Below, piece after piece: positions 1-9,107 of a stretch of 64,000 nt of DNA. A program made the position numbers and the translations under genes. A model generated the notes under the pieces. That model ran no database searches. It was not told where the DNA came from and saw only the letters and a list, made by a program, of their open reading frames with translations. How positions within the stretch are numbered: position 1 is the stretch's first letter; each line of letters opens with the position of its first letter. Source of the stretch: CAWIVH01 sp963839475 (GTDB lineage: Bacteria; Acidobacteriota; UBA6911). Where the stretch lies: assembly GCA_963839475.1 (NCBI GenBank), contig CAWIVH010000019.1, positions 1-64,000 on the forward strand, in the 5' to 3' direction.

Positions 1-304
1 CGACTTTTGGACAAATGAGAGGCATCTCACTCCTCCGGATAGCCCGTTTTGCGTCCACTTGGCCGGCGCATGGTGGGTAACTGTTCCGCGCGCATGGTCG
101 TGGTCAGTTGTAGTTTTTTGACTACCTTGTGGAAGGTGAGTCAGCGGATACGACCGCGTGACTTCGCGCGGACTAGTCCACGGAGAATGTATCTATCTGA
201 CCAGGTCTCTACATTAGTTGGCGAGCATCACCAATTAAGGGCGGGCCAAATGCTCCGGTTAAACTATTGAGAGACCCCCTGTTAATCCAAAGGCCATACG
301 CCCG
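1..304. other. Left edge without recognisable gene
   Basis: Nothing convincing is seen here. A 73-codon open frame on the plus strand (49-270) has no ribosome binding site and no recognisable family. The stretch precedes the phosphatidylserine synthase remnant and is probably part of the same decayed region. Confidence 0.5.
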
Positions 305-745
305 CTAAAGCTTTGGAATACGCAACGTTTTGCTGATCATCAAGGTTCCGGACAAGATGAACAGCAAGGCCAACGGGTGCAGATCCCATGGCCCGAATGT
401 TCACGCGCCCCAGTAAAGATTCTCGCCAATCCGACCCCGCCAGGCTGCGAGTGCCAGCACACCAATCAGCAGCACGCTGCTGGGAATGGGTGCACCTTCG
501 AAGTAGGCAACCTTGTCCCTGCCCGCCGAGAGGCTCTCGGCCGTCACGTTGTATCGCGCCAATCGGCTTACTCCACACGAGACAAAGTAAATCAGCGCAA
601 TCCAGTCCCAACCTCCGCTTATGCCGGCGGTGAAACCGATGGCCGCCGGAGCGACGCCAAAAGAGATGATGTCCGCCAGAGAATCCAGCTCGCGTCCGAG
701 CGTCGAATGCGTGTGCCGAAATCGTGCTACGCGGACTTCGGGACA
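305..745 (-). pseudogene. pssA: CDP-diacylglycerol-serine O-phosphatidyltransferase remnant
   Basis: Read on the minus strand in the frame ending with TAG at 305-307, the translation contains the conserved block GRELDSLADIISFGVAPA. Further on come FVSCGVSRLARYN, FEGAPIPSS and the C-terminal block LFILSGTLMISKTLRIPKL. These are hallmarks of bacterial PssA, a CDP-alcohol phosphotransferase that makes phosphatidylserine in the membrane. The frame is broken by TGA at 401-403. The N-terminal part is missing: homology fades around VAR near position 740, and the DG of the catalytic DGxxAR motif is gone. Both defects argue for a decayed copy, not a working gene. An open frame on the same strand in a different register exists at 282-746, but it does not encode the family blocks. 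Confidence 0.75.
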
Positions 746-766
746 ATAACGATCTCAGGTGACCTA

Positions 767-987
767 AGGACCCGGGGGCAGACGAGCGGGGGCCCTGACA
801 CTTGGATTCCGGTAGTTCATCGAGAACAACACCGTGTTGAGTGCAAGGCTCACTTCACCGGTCGCGATATCTTCACCGACCAACCCGGCATAGGAAATCG
901 CCTGGTGCGGCTTGCGGAACGGGTGCGTCGATCGGACTTTCTCTGCCGGTGAGCACCCCGGCGACCGAGGGGCGCGACGAAGTGGAA
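767..987. other. Unassigned stretch, possible gene remnant
   Basis: A minus-strand frame ending with TAG at 764-766 stays open for roughly 60 codons and reads like protein (it includes GLVGEDIATGEVSLALN), but I do not recognise the family and see no start or ribosome binding site. It may be another fragment in the decayed left end of the window. Confidence 0.3.
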
Positions 988-1818
988 TTACCGTGCAAAT
1001 GAATACCTGAGCTTATCCCGTTTAGCCCGATACATCGCCTTATCCGCACTTTTGATCAACGTATCCGCGGTGGTACCGTCTTGCGGGAAGATCGAGATTC
1101 CAATGCTTGCGTTGATACTTAGGCTGATGCTGAGGTCACCGACACTGACGTCATATGGCGCATGAATCGCCGTGATAATCTTTTCCGAGACCAGCATGAT
1201 ATCTTGTTCGTTTCGAAACTCCATTAGCAGGTACAAGAATTCGTCGCCGCCATAGCGGCTGATTGTGTCGCCGCCGCGAATATTTTGCTTGAGCCGCCCC
1301 GCAATCGTCTGCAAGACGCGGTCGCCTAGGTCGTGTCCATACGAATCGTTAATGTTTTTGAAATCATCCAGATCCAAGAACATCACTGCCAAAGCCCGAC
1401 CATGTCGTTTTGCCTGTTCCAATCCATGTTCCAATCGATCATGGAATAACGCCCGGTTCGGCAGGCCAGTCAAAGGATCGTAGAAGGCGACATGGCGAGC
1501 CGCCTCTTCCTCTTCTGCAGACGCGGCCAATTGCCGCTCCCTGATCTCATCCTCTAATCCCTGATTCACGACCGACAGCTCTTCGGACGCTTTTTGCACC
1601 TTGTCTTCAACGGCCTCGTTTTTTTCGAGGGCGTTTTCAACCCCGGGCAGCGAGTCCCGATCCACGAGCTCCTGCTTGAGAGTCACATTGACCGAGGAAA
1701 GTTCCTCGGCGCATTCGTCCACCAAGTCCTTGACGTGCTCGCTTTGCTCCAGCACTTTAGTCAGGGACTCGGCTGGATTGGTGTCCTTTGGCATTTCCGC
1801 GTTCGGATCGGTGTTCAT
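988..1818 (-). CDS. Diguanylate cyclase with GGDEF domain and N-terminal coiled coil
   Basis: A 276-residue protein that should make the second messenger c-di-GMP from two GTP in the cytoplasm. Residues 1-105 are charged and heptad-like (a likely coiled coil for dimerisation) with no membrane segment. The GGDEF domain follows from about residue 108, starting with DPLTGLPNR (114-122). The catalytic motif GGDEF is intact at 190-194. An inhibitory-site motif RGGD lies at 181-184, exactly five residues before it, so product feedback inhibition is likely. There is no sensor domain, so the input is unknown; the coiled coil may bind a partner. No good Shine-Dalgarno sequence precedes the start. It is the only complete gene in the first 4.4 kb. 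Confidence 0.92.
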   Translation of the reverse strand: MNTDPNAEMPKDTNPAESLTKVLEQSEHVKDLVDECAEELSSVNVTLKQELVDRDSLPGVENALEKNEAVEDKVQKASEELSVVNQGLEDEIRERQLAASAEEEEAARHVAFYDPLTGLPNRALFHDRLEHGLEQAKRHGRALAVMFLDLDDFKNINDSYGHDLGDRVLQTIAGRLKQNIRGGDTISRYGGDEFLYLLMEFRNEQDIMLVSEKIITAIHAPYDVSVGDLSISLSINASIGISIFPQDGTTADTLIKSADKAMYRAKRDKLRYSFAR

Positions 1819-2492
1819 ATACTTACGGTAACTGATGGTGGAAGCCCTCTGGACAATTGTCTACACCTTCCGTCCAAAAGCGCACCTGGATCATTTCGAC
1901 TTCATTAAGCCCGCACGTGTCTCAGTGTTCGGCAAATGGTTACCGGAATGCCTGCACTCAACAACCACGAGCAGAGGATTTCTTTTGGCGGCGCAACTGT
2001 ATAGTTACCTTGTTTGTGGGCACCATCATTCGCGCGATTGCCCGTTTCATGGAGCTTTCTCTGTTCGTTAGCGAATCTTGTGCGGAATAATTCGCCATTC
2101 GCATGCCGATAAGCAAAATAGGCGGGATCTTCTCGTTGAGGGTCTCAGTCGCGACCCGCCAATGAAATCCCTTTAGCCTCTGACTTGATGCAGTATATCA
2201 ACTTCCCCCCTGTTGCAGAAAAAAATAAGAATAGCATAGGTAGCTGAATTCGCAGCACTTGCGAGAGTGAGGGGACCACCGAAACTACAATGCGCCTCAG
2301 AAACGGGCTTGTGGGAAACGATCGATTGTCAGCTCTTTTTCGGAGACAAACCACGGTGAGCAAATTCGACACCCCTGATCGGCCGGTCGGCGGAAACCCT
2401 CAGGAATTCCTGGGGAACCAGATTGCCGCCTCTGGCCGGTCCATGCCGCAAACATCCTGAAGTACGTTGCGAGCCTCCTCTGTTATAACGTA
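1819..2492. other. Intergenic stretch without gene
   Basis: About 670 bases with no supported gene. Short open frames occur on both strands but have no ribosome binding sites and no family resemblance. The region lies between the diguanylate cyclase and the truncated nucleotidyltransferase. Confidence 0.5.
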
Positions 2493-2828
2493 ATGCAGGA
2501 TAGAAAGAGTCGAGAATGGACGAGGGCGGCCCGGGGGTACGCAGATCAGCTGAGAGCAAAGCTCGGATCAAGGGTTGAGGAAATTCGGCTTTTTCGGTCG
2601 CGTGCTCGAGGAGATGCGCACCAGGATTCGGATTACGACATCATGGTCATCCTGGATAGGCGCACTCCCGAGATACGATCAGAGGTTCTGAACATCGCGG
2701 TACGCCTGATGGACCGATACAACGTACTCGTGGCAACAGTTCTTCGCAGCGCCGAAGAATGGCGGCATTCACACGGCTATCCGCTGGCTCTCAAGCTTCT
2801 TCTGCTCCGGCGTCATGACAGCGTGTAA
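2493..2828 (+). pseudogene. MNT-type nucleotidyltransferase, degenerate and truncated
   Basis: The 111-residue frame matches the minimal nucleotidyltransferase fold of MntA/HEPN-MNT antitoxins, which AMPylate their HEPN toxin partner. The active-site block reads LFRSRARGDAHQDSDYDIMV. The two aspartates of the DxD pair are present, but the glycine of the usual FGSRARGDA motif is an arginine. Resemblance continues to AEEWRHSHGYPL and then stops near position 2790. From there the DNA belongs to an SDR remnant on the other strand, so the last residues are not native. No HEPN gene lies nearby and no Shine-Dalgarno precedes the ATG. I read it as an inactivated antitoxin-like fragment, although a short active protein cannot be excluded. 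Confidence 0.6.
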
Positions 2829-3005
2829 CTGTGCCCGGATATTCCCCGGCGCAATCGCATTGCCCCGGATGTTGTCGTCGGCAAACTCGCGGGCCAGTGC
2901 CGGCGCAAACTTCGGCATGGCCAAACTATGCTTCAGATCTTCATAAAGGCTGCTGATACTATTCGCGGGCGCGGAAGGACCACTTCCTCGGCACCAGCTT
3001 TTCAC
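2769..3005 (-). pseudogene. Short-chain dehydrogenase/reductase C-terminal fragment
   Basis: The minus-strand translation contains FAPALAREFADDNIRGNAIAPGNI, which matches the stretch after the SDR catalytic YxxxK (ALA-E-A--NIRVNAIAPG). It continues with a helix-like MTPEQKKLESQRIAV. The Rossmann N-terminus and the catalytic Tyr/Lys are absent, so this is only a fragment. Its 3' end overlaps the end of the nucleotidyltransferase remnant on the opposite strand, and the junction of the two unrelated gene pieces lies near 2785-2795. No function is expected. Confidence 0.6.
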
Positions 3006-3516
3006 CTTGCTTCGAGACGAAAGTACTCGAGTCCTTGCTGCCCAATACGAGGCTGTAGCGCTGTCCCGCGGTCAGTTTTACCGGGATTTTCAAGATTGTC
3101 CCGTCCTCGCTCCAGGCGGGGCGTCCGGCTATTTCCGGAGGAGTCCCATAAATGGCGATCGCCGGTGACATGGGCCGGTCGAAATGGATCTCCAGCGCCG
3201 CAAGTGTGAGTGGAACGCGTTCGTCCGAATCGGCCGGCACAAGCGTCCTGATTTGGGGGCCTACCGCCAGGCGCTCCGCTTCCTCCGCTGCGATCCGGGC
3301 CTGCTTTTCCGCTATTCTTGCAGCGGCGTCCTTTCCCCAGGCGTTAAAGAAATCAACAACGCGATCTTCGGCGGCAAGGAAGGGAATCGCAGGGGGCCCG
3401 GCCAGCGTGTCGGCCAGATCGTCGGTCCATAAGAAGCCCGTGCTCCTGTCCTGCTCAAGGCTGTCCGAATAATTCTCCAGCCTGTTGGCGGTTTTTAGAT
3501 AGCGTAGGTGGACTTT
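2953..3516 (-). pseudogene. C-terminal remnant with Ig-like domain
   Basis: Starting after an in-frame TAG at 3517-3519, the minus-strand frame stays open to the stop near 2955. Residues include YLKTANRLENYSDSL, a stretch rich in Ala/Glu, and then a bacterial Ig-like module (ALEIHFDRPMSP, ending GEKLVPRKWSFRARE). The module resembles the SbsA/Ig-like tail found on secreted acidobacterial proteins. There is no start codon with a ribosome binding site, no signal peptide and no upstream domain, so it looks like the tail of a longer secreted protein whose front is lost. The front end abuts the homopolymer tract at 3536-3563. The parent family cannot be named. Confidence 0.5.
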
Positions 3517-3535
3517 CTAAAGAATTCTGGATCGG

Positions 3536-3563
3536 TTTTTTTTTCCCCCCCCCCCAACCCCCC
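3536..3563. repeat. Homopolymer tract T9-C11-AA-C6
   Basis: Nine T, eleven C, two A and six C follow one another. Nothing else in the window is so low in complexity. It lies between the Ig-like remnant and the kinase remnant, so it may mark a rearrangement joint, a slippage hotspot or an assembly error. Confidence 0.85.
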
Positions 3564-3758
3564 AGGGTTTCGACGCGCTGGTCCACCATTACCTTCGGCA
3601 CATCTGGCAGACCGGCGCCGGGGCCCTGGCCAGAAAATCCGAAAAGACCGTTCCACGAAAACCATGCAATTATCAGAAACATGGACACGCTCCGCTCGCA
3701 GTCTTTGTCATTTCCATTTTCAGACTAGTGAATTGCAGTTTGGCTTAGACGAAATTTT

Positions 3759-4426
3759 ATGAGAGACGGTATTGATTTGACAAGGAATAGGAAGGATAAA
3801 CCGTATTCTTTATCGCCCAATTCATGCTTGATTCATGGGCGCAGGCTGTCCCTGGATCAATCTCTGGCGATCCTGACGAATATTTGCGAGGCCATGTACT
3901 ATTCCCACCGGGAGGGTGTGATTCACCGCGACCTCAAGCCCGGCAACATCCTGTTGGACTGCGCCGGCCGTGCCTATGTTTACGATTTTGGCATGGCCAA
4001 GTCCCTCGGTTCCGAACTCACCGACCTCACGCGATCCAACGAGGTCATGGGCACCATGGCTTACCTCGCTCCCGAACAGCGCATGAATACGCGAAGTGTA
4101 GACCTCAAAGCGGATATCCTCGCCATGGGGGCGGTTTTTTACGAAATGCTGATGGGCTTCCCGTCCCTCGGGCGTTTCACCTGGCCTGTCGAATTGCGGT
4201 CCGGGAGCTGAACGAGGTCCTGCAAGATTATCGATCCCATGGTGAAAAAGTGCGCTGGGGCCTCATCCGTGGTTTTGGAAGCCGCCGGCTCATGCCGGCT
4301 CTCCCGTTGATCGCGGCCGATCTGGACGTTAGTCCGAATGCAGTCGCGGTGGATAACCAGGGCAACGTTTTCATCGCGGATGGCGCGAACAACCGGATCC
4401 GCGTAATCCGAGGCCCGATCCCCTGA
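3759..4426 (+). pseudogene. Ser/Thr protein kinase remnant running into an NHL repeat
   Basis: The first frame (3759-4211) carries the heart of a Hanks-type kinase: catalytic loop HRDLKPGNILL, the DFG motif as DFGMA, and APEQ of the P+1 region, followed by DILAMGAVFYEML. The ATP-binding N-lobe with its glycine loop and lysine is missing. Near 4190 the reading must shift to another frame, where VRELNEVLQ continues the expected C-lobe. After that come about 60 residues and a single NHL-type blade (AVAVDNQGNVFIADGANNR) ending at 4426. Kinases with C-terminal beta-propellers are common in acidobacteria. The missing lobe, the frameshift and the single blade show a decayed gene. Confidence 0.7.
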
Positions 4427-4730
4427 TCCTTTTTGTGCCATAGGCACAGGCTCCTCGTCGCAAATATTTCTATCCGGGAGAGCAGGGGAAAAGAAGGGGA
4501 AAAGGGGCATCGCAGGGTGCAAGTTGGTGGGAGACTCGGAGGCCGCAACAGGGAGCAAGCACCGTCCGGCGGATGCAGGAAATGACGTGCGGACGTCTCC
4601 GTGGCGCCGTTAAGGTGTCAAGCTAGAAATTCCCCAATTCGACGGCATGGGGTCGACCGAAATAAGTCATTTCATGCGTATGGCTGATCAGATGAGGCAG
4701 AGCCTCATTCAGGGGCCTCAAAAATCGAAT
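4427..4730. other. Intergenic, downstream of the large secreted protein
   Basis: No gene is supported. A small inverted repeat (TGAGGC-AGA-GCCTCA, about 4693-4707) lies just past the end of the leftward gene, but no T-run follows it on that strand, so I do not call a terminator. Confidence 0.4.
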
Positions 4731-7700
4731 CTAGTGCAAACTTAACAAAGACGGAAACGTTTCTCCTCCGTCCGTCGCAAATGGGATCGATGGAACCCGG
4801 AACCATCCTAAGAAAGCATAATTGGCAATGATGTCATCCAGCGCACACAGCCAACCTCCGTTGCCGTTGAAACGTCCGAGCCCGAATACGATCTCGGCTC
4901 GAGAATCCGTGTCTAGATTCCCTGCAGCAGGGTGGGTTTCACCGTTGGCGGCATTATAGGCGTCCCAGGGGATCTGAACCCATTTGAGGGTGGCGTAGGC
5001 CGCGACCTGATCATCCAAGATTTCGACCCAGCCGCTGCTTCCCTGACCAAGCCCGATAATGACCTCGGCGCGACCGTCACCATCAAGATCGCCAACGGCT
5101 GGCCAACTCGTCCCGTTCGATGAATTGTAATCAGGCCAATCCACCTGCAACCAGGACAGGTGGGCGTAATTGCCTGCCGCACTTTGAAGTACCTCGATGC
5201 GACCGCCACCTCCAGTTGCCAATCCCAAGATAATCTCGCTCGCTCCATCTCCATCAAGGTCCCCAACCGCCGGATGTACGGATCCATCACGTGAGTTGTA
5301 GTCGGCCCAGGACACCTGCCGCCATTCTAAATGCCGGTATCCGGTCGAGGCATTGCCGAAGATCTCGATCCAGCCCTTTCCCCCCGTTCCCAATCCCGCA
5401 ACAATTTCCGCCGCTCCGTCTCCATTGAGATCCCCCACAGCCGGGTAAACCTCACCGTTGCTCGCGTCGTAGTCGCTCCATTCAATTCGTATCCATTTCA
5501 AAAGAGCGTTGGCATGCAAATTATCGTCCATTATCGCGATCCAACCGCCGCTGCCGGCACCCAGCCCCAGCACCAGCTCGTCGAGGAGGTCGCCATCAAC
5601 ATCCCCAGTCGCCACATGGATTCCTCCACCTTTCGCGTTGTATGCCGACCAGGGGAGACGTATCCAGGACTGCGTCGCGAAATCTCCTTCCTTGGAAGCA
5701 TGGGTCGAAATCCAACCGCCGGTGGTTCCGAACTGCCCCAGGCCCACAGCCAGCGCAACGCTGGCGCAACAGTTATCTATGGCCCTCCTGCCGCCGATAG
5801 CGACACTCTTGCCGTCGAATGAGGCTACTCCAGTAAAAGTCTTGGCACCTATTTCTCTATCCGGCGGCGTCGCTATGTAGGCGAGCGTCCGAACTGTATT
5901 GTCGAAGAATGGTCCCCACTTAACTTTTTTTGCGTTGCCGTCGTAGGAACCGCTGTTATTGATATTCGTCAATACCCAACCAACCGGCGGTGAATCCTCT
6001 ACAGCGTAGACTTGGGTTGCAGAGCCAGGGGTGACGACAATGTTGACCAAAACACCATTCCCGGGTGTATAGGCCGCTGGTGAAAACGAAGAAATTGCCG
6101 TACCGAACCCCGACTGCGAGATGCGCATCCCCGTTCCAATAATCGAAATATGGCCACCAGGTACCGGCGCCCGCCTATCTGGCAGTCCAGTTATGGCGCC
6201 GGCGCCGGGTGTTCCTTTTTTCGAGGACAGCGCCGTGATTTCAGCGACTGCGGGTTGTCCGCTGGCAATGCCTGACACCCAACAGCCTGGCGGCGCTATC
6301 GCAGGGTCGAAATGATAGGACTCGCCATTCTTCCATATCAGGCTTGCATTGGTCAGGTAGTCAATGGGAATGTCGCTGCGAGCAACTCCCCATGTGCAAC
6401 CTGTTTTCCAGCAACTGCCATAGGCTGTTATCTCGTCCACCGACAAACGCCAATCGCCATTCACATCGGCAGGGTGCGGGTTACCGATTGGAAGTTTTGT
6501 ACTGCCGCAGATCGTTAAAACGTTCATATCAAAGGCGACCAATCCGGCGAAAGTATTCGTCCCGGTGGCACCAGCAGGCGGAGTTACCGTGTATTGAAGA
6601 TTGCGGGGCTGGAGGTCCAGAAAGGGGCCCCACTTTACCTTCTTATTAACGCTGTCCCAGCTCCCACCGTGGCTGATTGCAGAAACAGGCCACCCGTCCG
6701 GCGGATATTCCTCGATCGCATATATCTGTGAGCTCGAGGGTGGCGTCACCTTTATGGTAACCTGGAAGCTTTGGCCTGCAGCGTAATAGGTCGGAAGTAT
6801 TCGCTGGGCTATGCAAGTAGCTCCAGCCTGCACGACGGTGTGAAGCTGCCCGCCTATTGTAATTGCTCCCTGGCGCTGGCTCCCGGTATTGCGCGCGACC
6901 ACGTAGCTAACCATTCCGTTGCCGCTTCCGGCAGAGCTTCCGGTTATCGTGATCCATGTGGCATCACTGTCGGCTTGCCATGGGCAGCTGCTTTCACAGT
7001 CCAAGATGGAAATTGAACCTGCTCCGCCGGCTTCGCCAAAATTCCTTGAAACAGGATTCAATCTATAGGAACAACTTAAAGCCTCCTGCGTGATAGTAAG
7101 CACCCGACCGGCAACCGCCAATGTTGCTTGTCGTCGCACACCAGTATTAAGCGCGACGCGATAGGACACGATGCCGTCTCCCCATCCCGTCACGCCTGAC
7201 TGAATAGAGATCCAGGAAGCTGTAGTTGACGCCTTCCAGCCGCAATCCGAAGGGGCGTCCACGCTCACACTTCCAGATCCTCCACCAGCATCAAATCCCA
7301 CAACTTGGGGCGCAATCGAATAAGAGCATACCGTTACATGTACTGCCTTAGTGTTGCTGAATTGGCCGACTGGATTAAGAACTGCGACTGTTTTGATACC
7401 CCCAATGGCGATGTCATTCGCCGAAATATCAGCTGTGAGCCGATTCTCACTAACATAGTGTGTAGGGCGAGAGGAACCATCCCAATGGATTATGGATGAC
7501 TCGACAAAATTCGCACCGATGGCAGTCAAAGTGAAAGCATCGCCTCCAGCCTCCGCATGCGTCGGCGAAATTGAGATAAGCGTCGGAGGCCCAACCGTAA
7601 TATTGAAGCTGAGAGAGTTGGAGGACCCTACACAAAAAGAAGGGTCAAATACCGATATGGAAGCCGTCCCGGGTCTCAATATGTCAGCCGCATCAATTGT

Positions 7701-9107
7701 TGCCGTCAATTGCGTTTCGCTGATGAAGGTAGTTATCCGGTCCGATCCATTCCAACGAATCCTTGTGACCTCGCTGAACCCTTTACCCACCGCTGTCAGA
7801 ATAAAACCGGCCTCCCCGGAGGTGGCCGTGCTGGGTTGGAGGCTGCTCAGAGTGAGGTCAGGATTTTTGCCCAATCTGATCTTGAAACCCACTATGTTCG
7901 AGGTGCCTCCGCCGGGAACCGGATTTACCACGGTGACGTTTGCCGTTCCAGCCACCGCAATATCGCTTGCCGGTATCAAGGCTGTCAGCTGAGTGGGATT
8001 AATGAAGGTTGTCGTTTTGGCCGTACCGTTCCAGGAAACAATGGAATTCAACGCAAAGCCCGATCCGTTGATTGTCAATGTGAAATCCGATGAGCCTGCG
8101 CACAGCCCGATGGGATCCATACTGTCAATAATGGGTATGGGATCCGGCGCATATCCCTCCCGCGATCCCAGAACGGGATCGAAAATGACCCTATCCAATT
8201 GAGCATCGTCCTCATAATCATAAATATGATCGGCAATCACATTTCTGTCGGCAGTCCCCCACCAGTTGCTCTTTGCATTTATCGCGACGCCGCCTTTCCC
8301 CGAAACGCGAAAATCATAATAACGACTACCATATAAATTGTTGTAATTAACGATAGGTGCACCATTATTTACCCAAATCGCATTTTCCTTGCTTCCAACT
8401 ATGGAGTTATACCAGATGGTAGGGCTGCTGCCTTGATCGCAGTAAATACCAGTGTAACTGGTTTGGATGGTGTTATATTCAACAATCAGATTCTGAACTC
8501 CAGCCTCAACGTAAATCCCTTCCAGGTAACCTATGATTGAGTTGTGAGAGATCGTATGCCGACCATAGTAATCCGATTGACTTTTTATCGTGATTGCAGC
8601 AGAGGCATTGTCGCCACGAAATGAATTGTAATCAACATAAGAACTGCCATGATCAAGAACAATGTTGGCAGCATCGGTAAAATTGCATCGCGTAACACGA
8701 ATGGACACAAAGTAAGTCGAGACCGACAAAAAGGTTCTGACGTCCACAAATGACAGTTTCGCTCCCTGATCAGCGGCGGGATTATATGAAGGACTCGTAA
8801 CATTATATAAGAGTTGTCCCGGTCCATTGAAAATGATTGGATTATCAGAAAGCCCTTGGGCTGCCAGGACACCGTCTACCTGCAGGAGACGATAATTATA
8901 ATTCACTATGACGCCTGGCTCTATTTTTAGCGTCACTCCCCGGCTGACTAGCAGGTCCTGGGCGAGATTTACAGGGCTGTCGGTCATTGTCCAGTTTGTG
9001 TTTTGGGTAATCACCCCGCCCACTTCCAACGATGCCTCGGCCGGCAACGAAATAACAAAAAGATAAATAAAAAGGAGGCCGCAGAAAGATGCTGTCTTCT
9101 TTGACAT
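4731..9107 (-). CDS. Giant secreted mosaic protein (beta-helix, IPT/TIG, BACON, FG-GAP)
   Basis: A 1458-residue exported protein preceded by GGAGGAG eight bases before the ATG. Residues 1-25 form a Sec signal peptide. Residues 40-310 look like a right-handed parallel beta-helix (NosD/pectate-lyase type). Three IPT/TIG Ig-like domains follow (about 320-410, 418-505, 507-592), then two BACON domains (598-675, 680-765). A domain with the motif KKVKWGPF occurs twice (770-870 and 1008-1108), flanking a dockerin-like EF segment (ADVNGDWRLSVDEI, near 880). Residues 1120-1458 hold five FG-GAP/VCBS-like repeats of about 68 residues, each with a calcium-loop motif such as GDLDGDGRAEV and a GGW/GW turn. 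The parts suggest carbohydrate or surface binding, but no catalytic residues can be assigned. It is monocistronic. Confidence 0.85.
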   Translation of the reverse strand: MSKKTASFCGLLFIYLFVISLPAEASLEVGGVITQNTNWTMTDSPVNLAQDLLVSRGVTLKIEPGVIVNYNYRLLQVDGVLAAQGLSDNPIIFNGPGQLLYNVTSPSYNPAADQGAKLSFVDVRTFLSVSTYFVSIRVTRCNFTDAANIVLDHGSSYVDYNSFRGDNASAAITIKSQSDYYGRHTISHNSIIGYLEGIYVEAGVQNLIVEYNTIQTSYTGIYCDQGSSPTIWYNSIVGSKENAIWVNNGAPIVNYNNLYGSRYYDFRVSGKGGVAINAKSNWWGTADRNVIADHIYDYEDDAQLDRVIFDPVLGSREGYAPDPIPIIDSMDPIGLCAGSSDFTLTINGSGFALNSIVSWNGTAKTTTFINPTQLTALIPASDIAVAGTANVTVVNPVPGGGTSNIVGFKIRLGKNPDLTLSSLQPSTATSGEAGFILTAVGKGFSEVTRIRWNGSDRITTFISETQLTATIDAADILRPGTASISVFDPSFCVGSSNSLSFNITVGPPTLISISPTHAEAGGDAFTLTAIGANFVESSIIHWDGSSRPTHYVSENRLTADISANDIAIGGIKTVAVLNPVGQFSNTKAVHVTVCSYSIAPQVVGFDAGGGSGSVSVDAPSDCGWKASTTASWISIQSGVTGWGDGIVSYRVALNTGVRRQATLAVAGRVLTITQEALSCSYRLNPVSRNFGEAGGAGSISILDCESSCPWQADSDATWITITGSSAGSGNGMVSYVVARNTGSQRQGAITIGGQLHTVVQAGATCIAQRILPTYYAAGQSFQVTIKVTPPSSSQIYAIEEYPPDGWPVSAISHGGSWDSVNKKVKWGPFLDLQPRNLQYTVTPPAGATGTNTFAGLVAFDMNVLTICGSTKLPIGNPHPADVNGDWRLSVDEITAYGSCWKTGCTWGVARSDIPIDYLTNASLIWKNGESYHFDPAIAPPGCWVSGIASGQPAVAEITALSSKKGTPGAGAITGLPDRRAPVPGGHISIIGTGMRISQSGFGTAISSFSPAAYTPGNGVLVNIVVTPGSATQVYAVEDSPPVGWVLTNINNSGSYDGNAKKVKWGPFFDNTVRTLAYIATPPDREIGAKTFTGVASFDGKSVAIGGRRAIDNCCASVALAVGLGQFGTTGGWISTHASKEGDFATQSWIRLPWSAYNAKGGGIHVATGDVDGDLLDELVLGLGAGSGGWIAIMDDNLHANALLKWIRIEWSDYDASNGEVYPAVGDLNGDGAAEIVAGLGTGGKGWIEIFGNASTGYRHLEWRQVSWADYNSRDGSVHPAVGDLDGDGASEIILGLATGGGGRIEVLQSAAGNYAHLSWLQVDWPDYNSSNGTSWPAVGDLDGDGRAEVIIGLGQGSSGWVEILDDQVAAYATLKWVQIPWDAYNAANGETHPAAGNLDTDSRAEIVFGLGRFNGNGGWLCALDDIIANYAFLGWFRVPSIPFATDGGETFPSLLSLH

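Noticed and set aside
401..403. TGA in the PssA remnant as a second selenocysteine codon
   Set aside because: PssA has no catalytic Cys at this position, the N-terminal half of the gene is missing, and I see no suitable hairpin after it.
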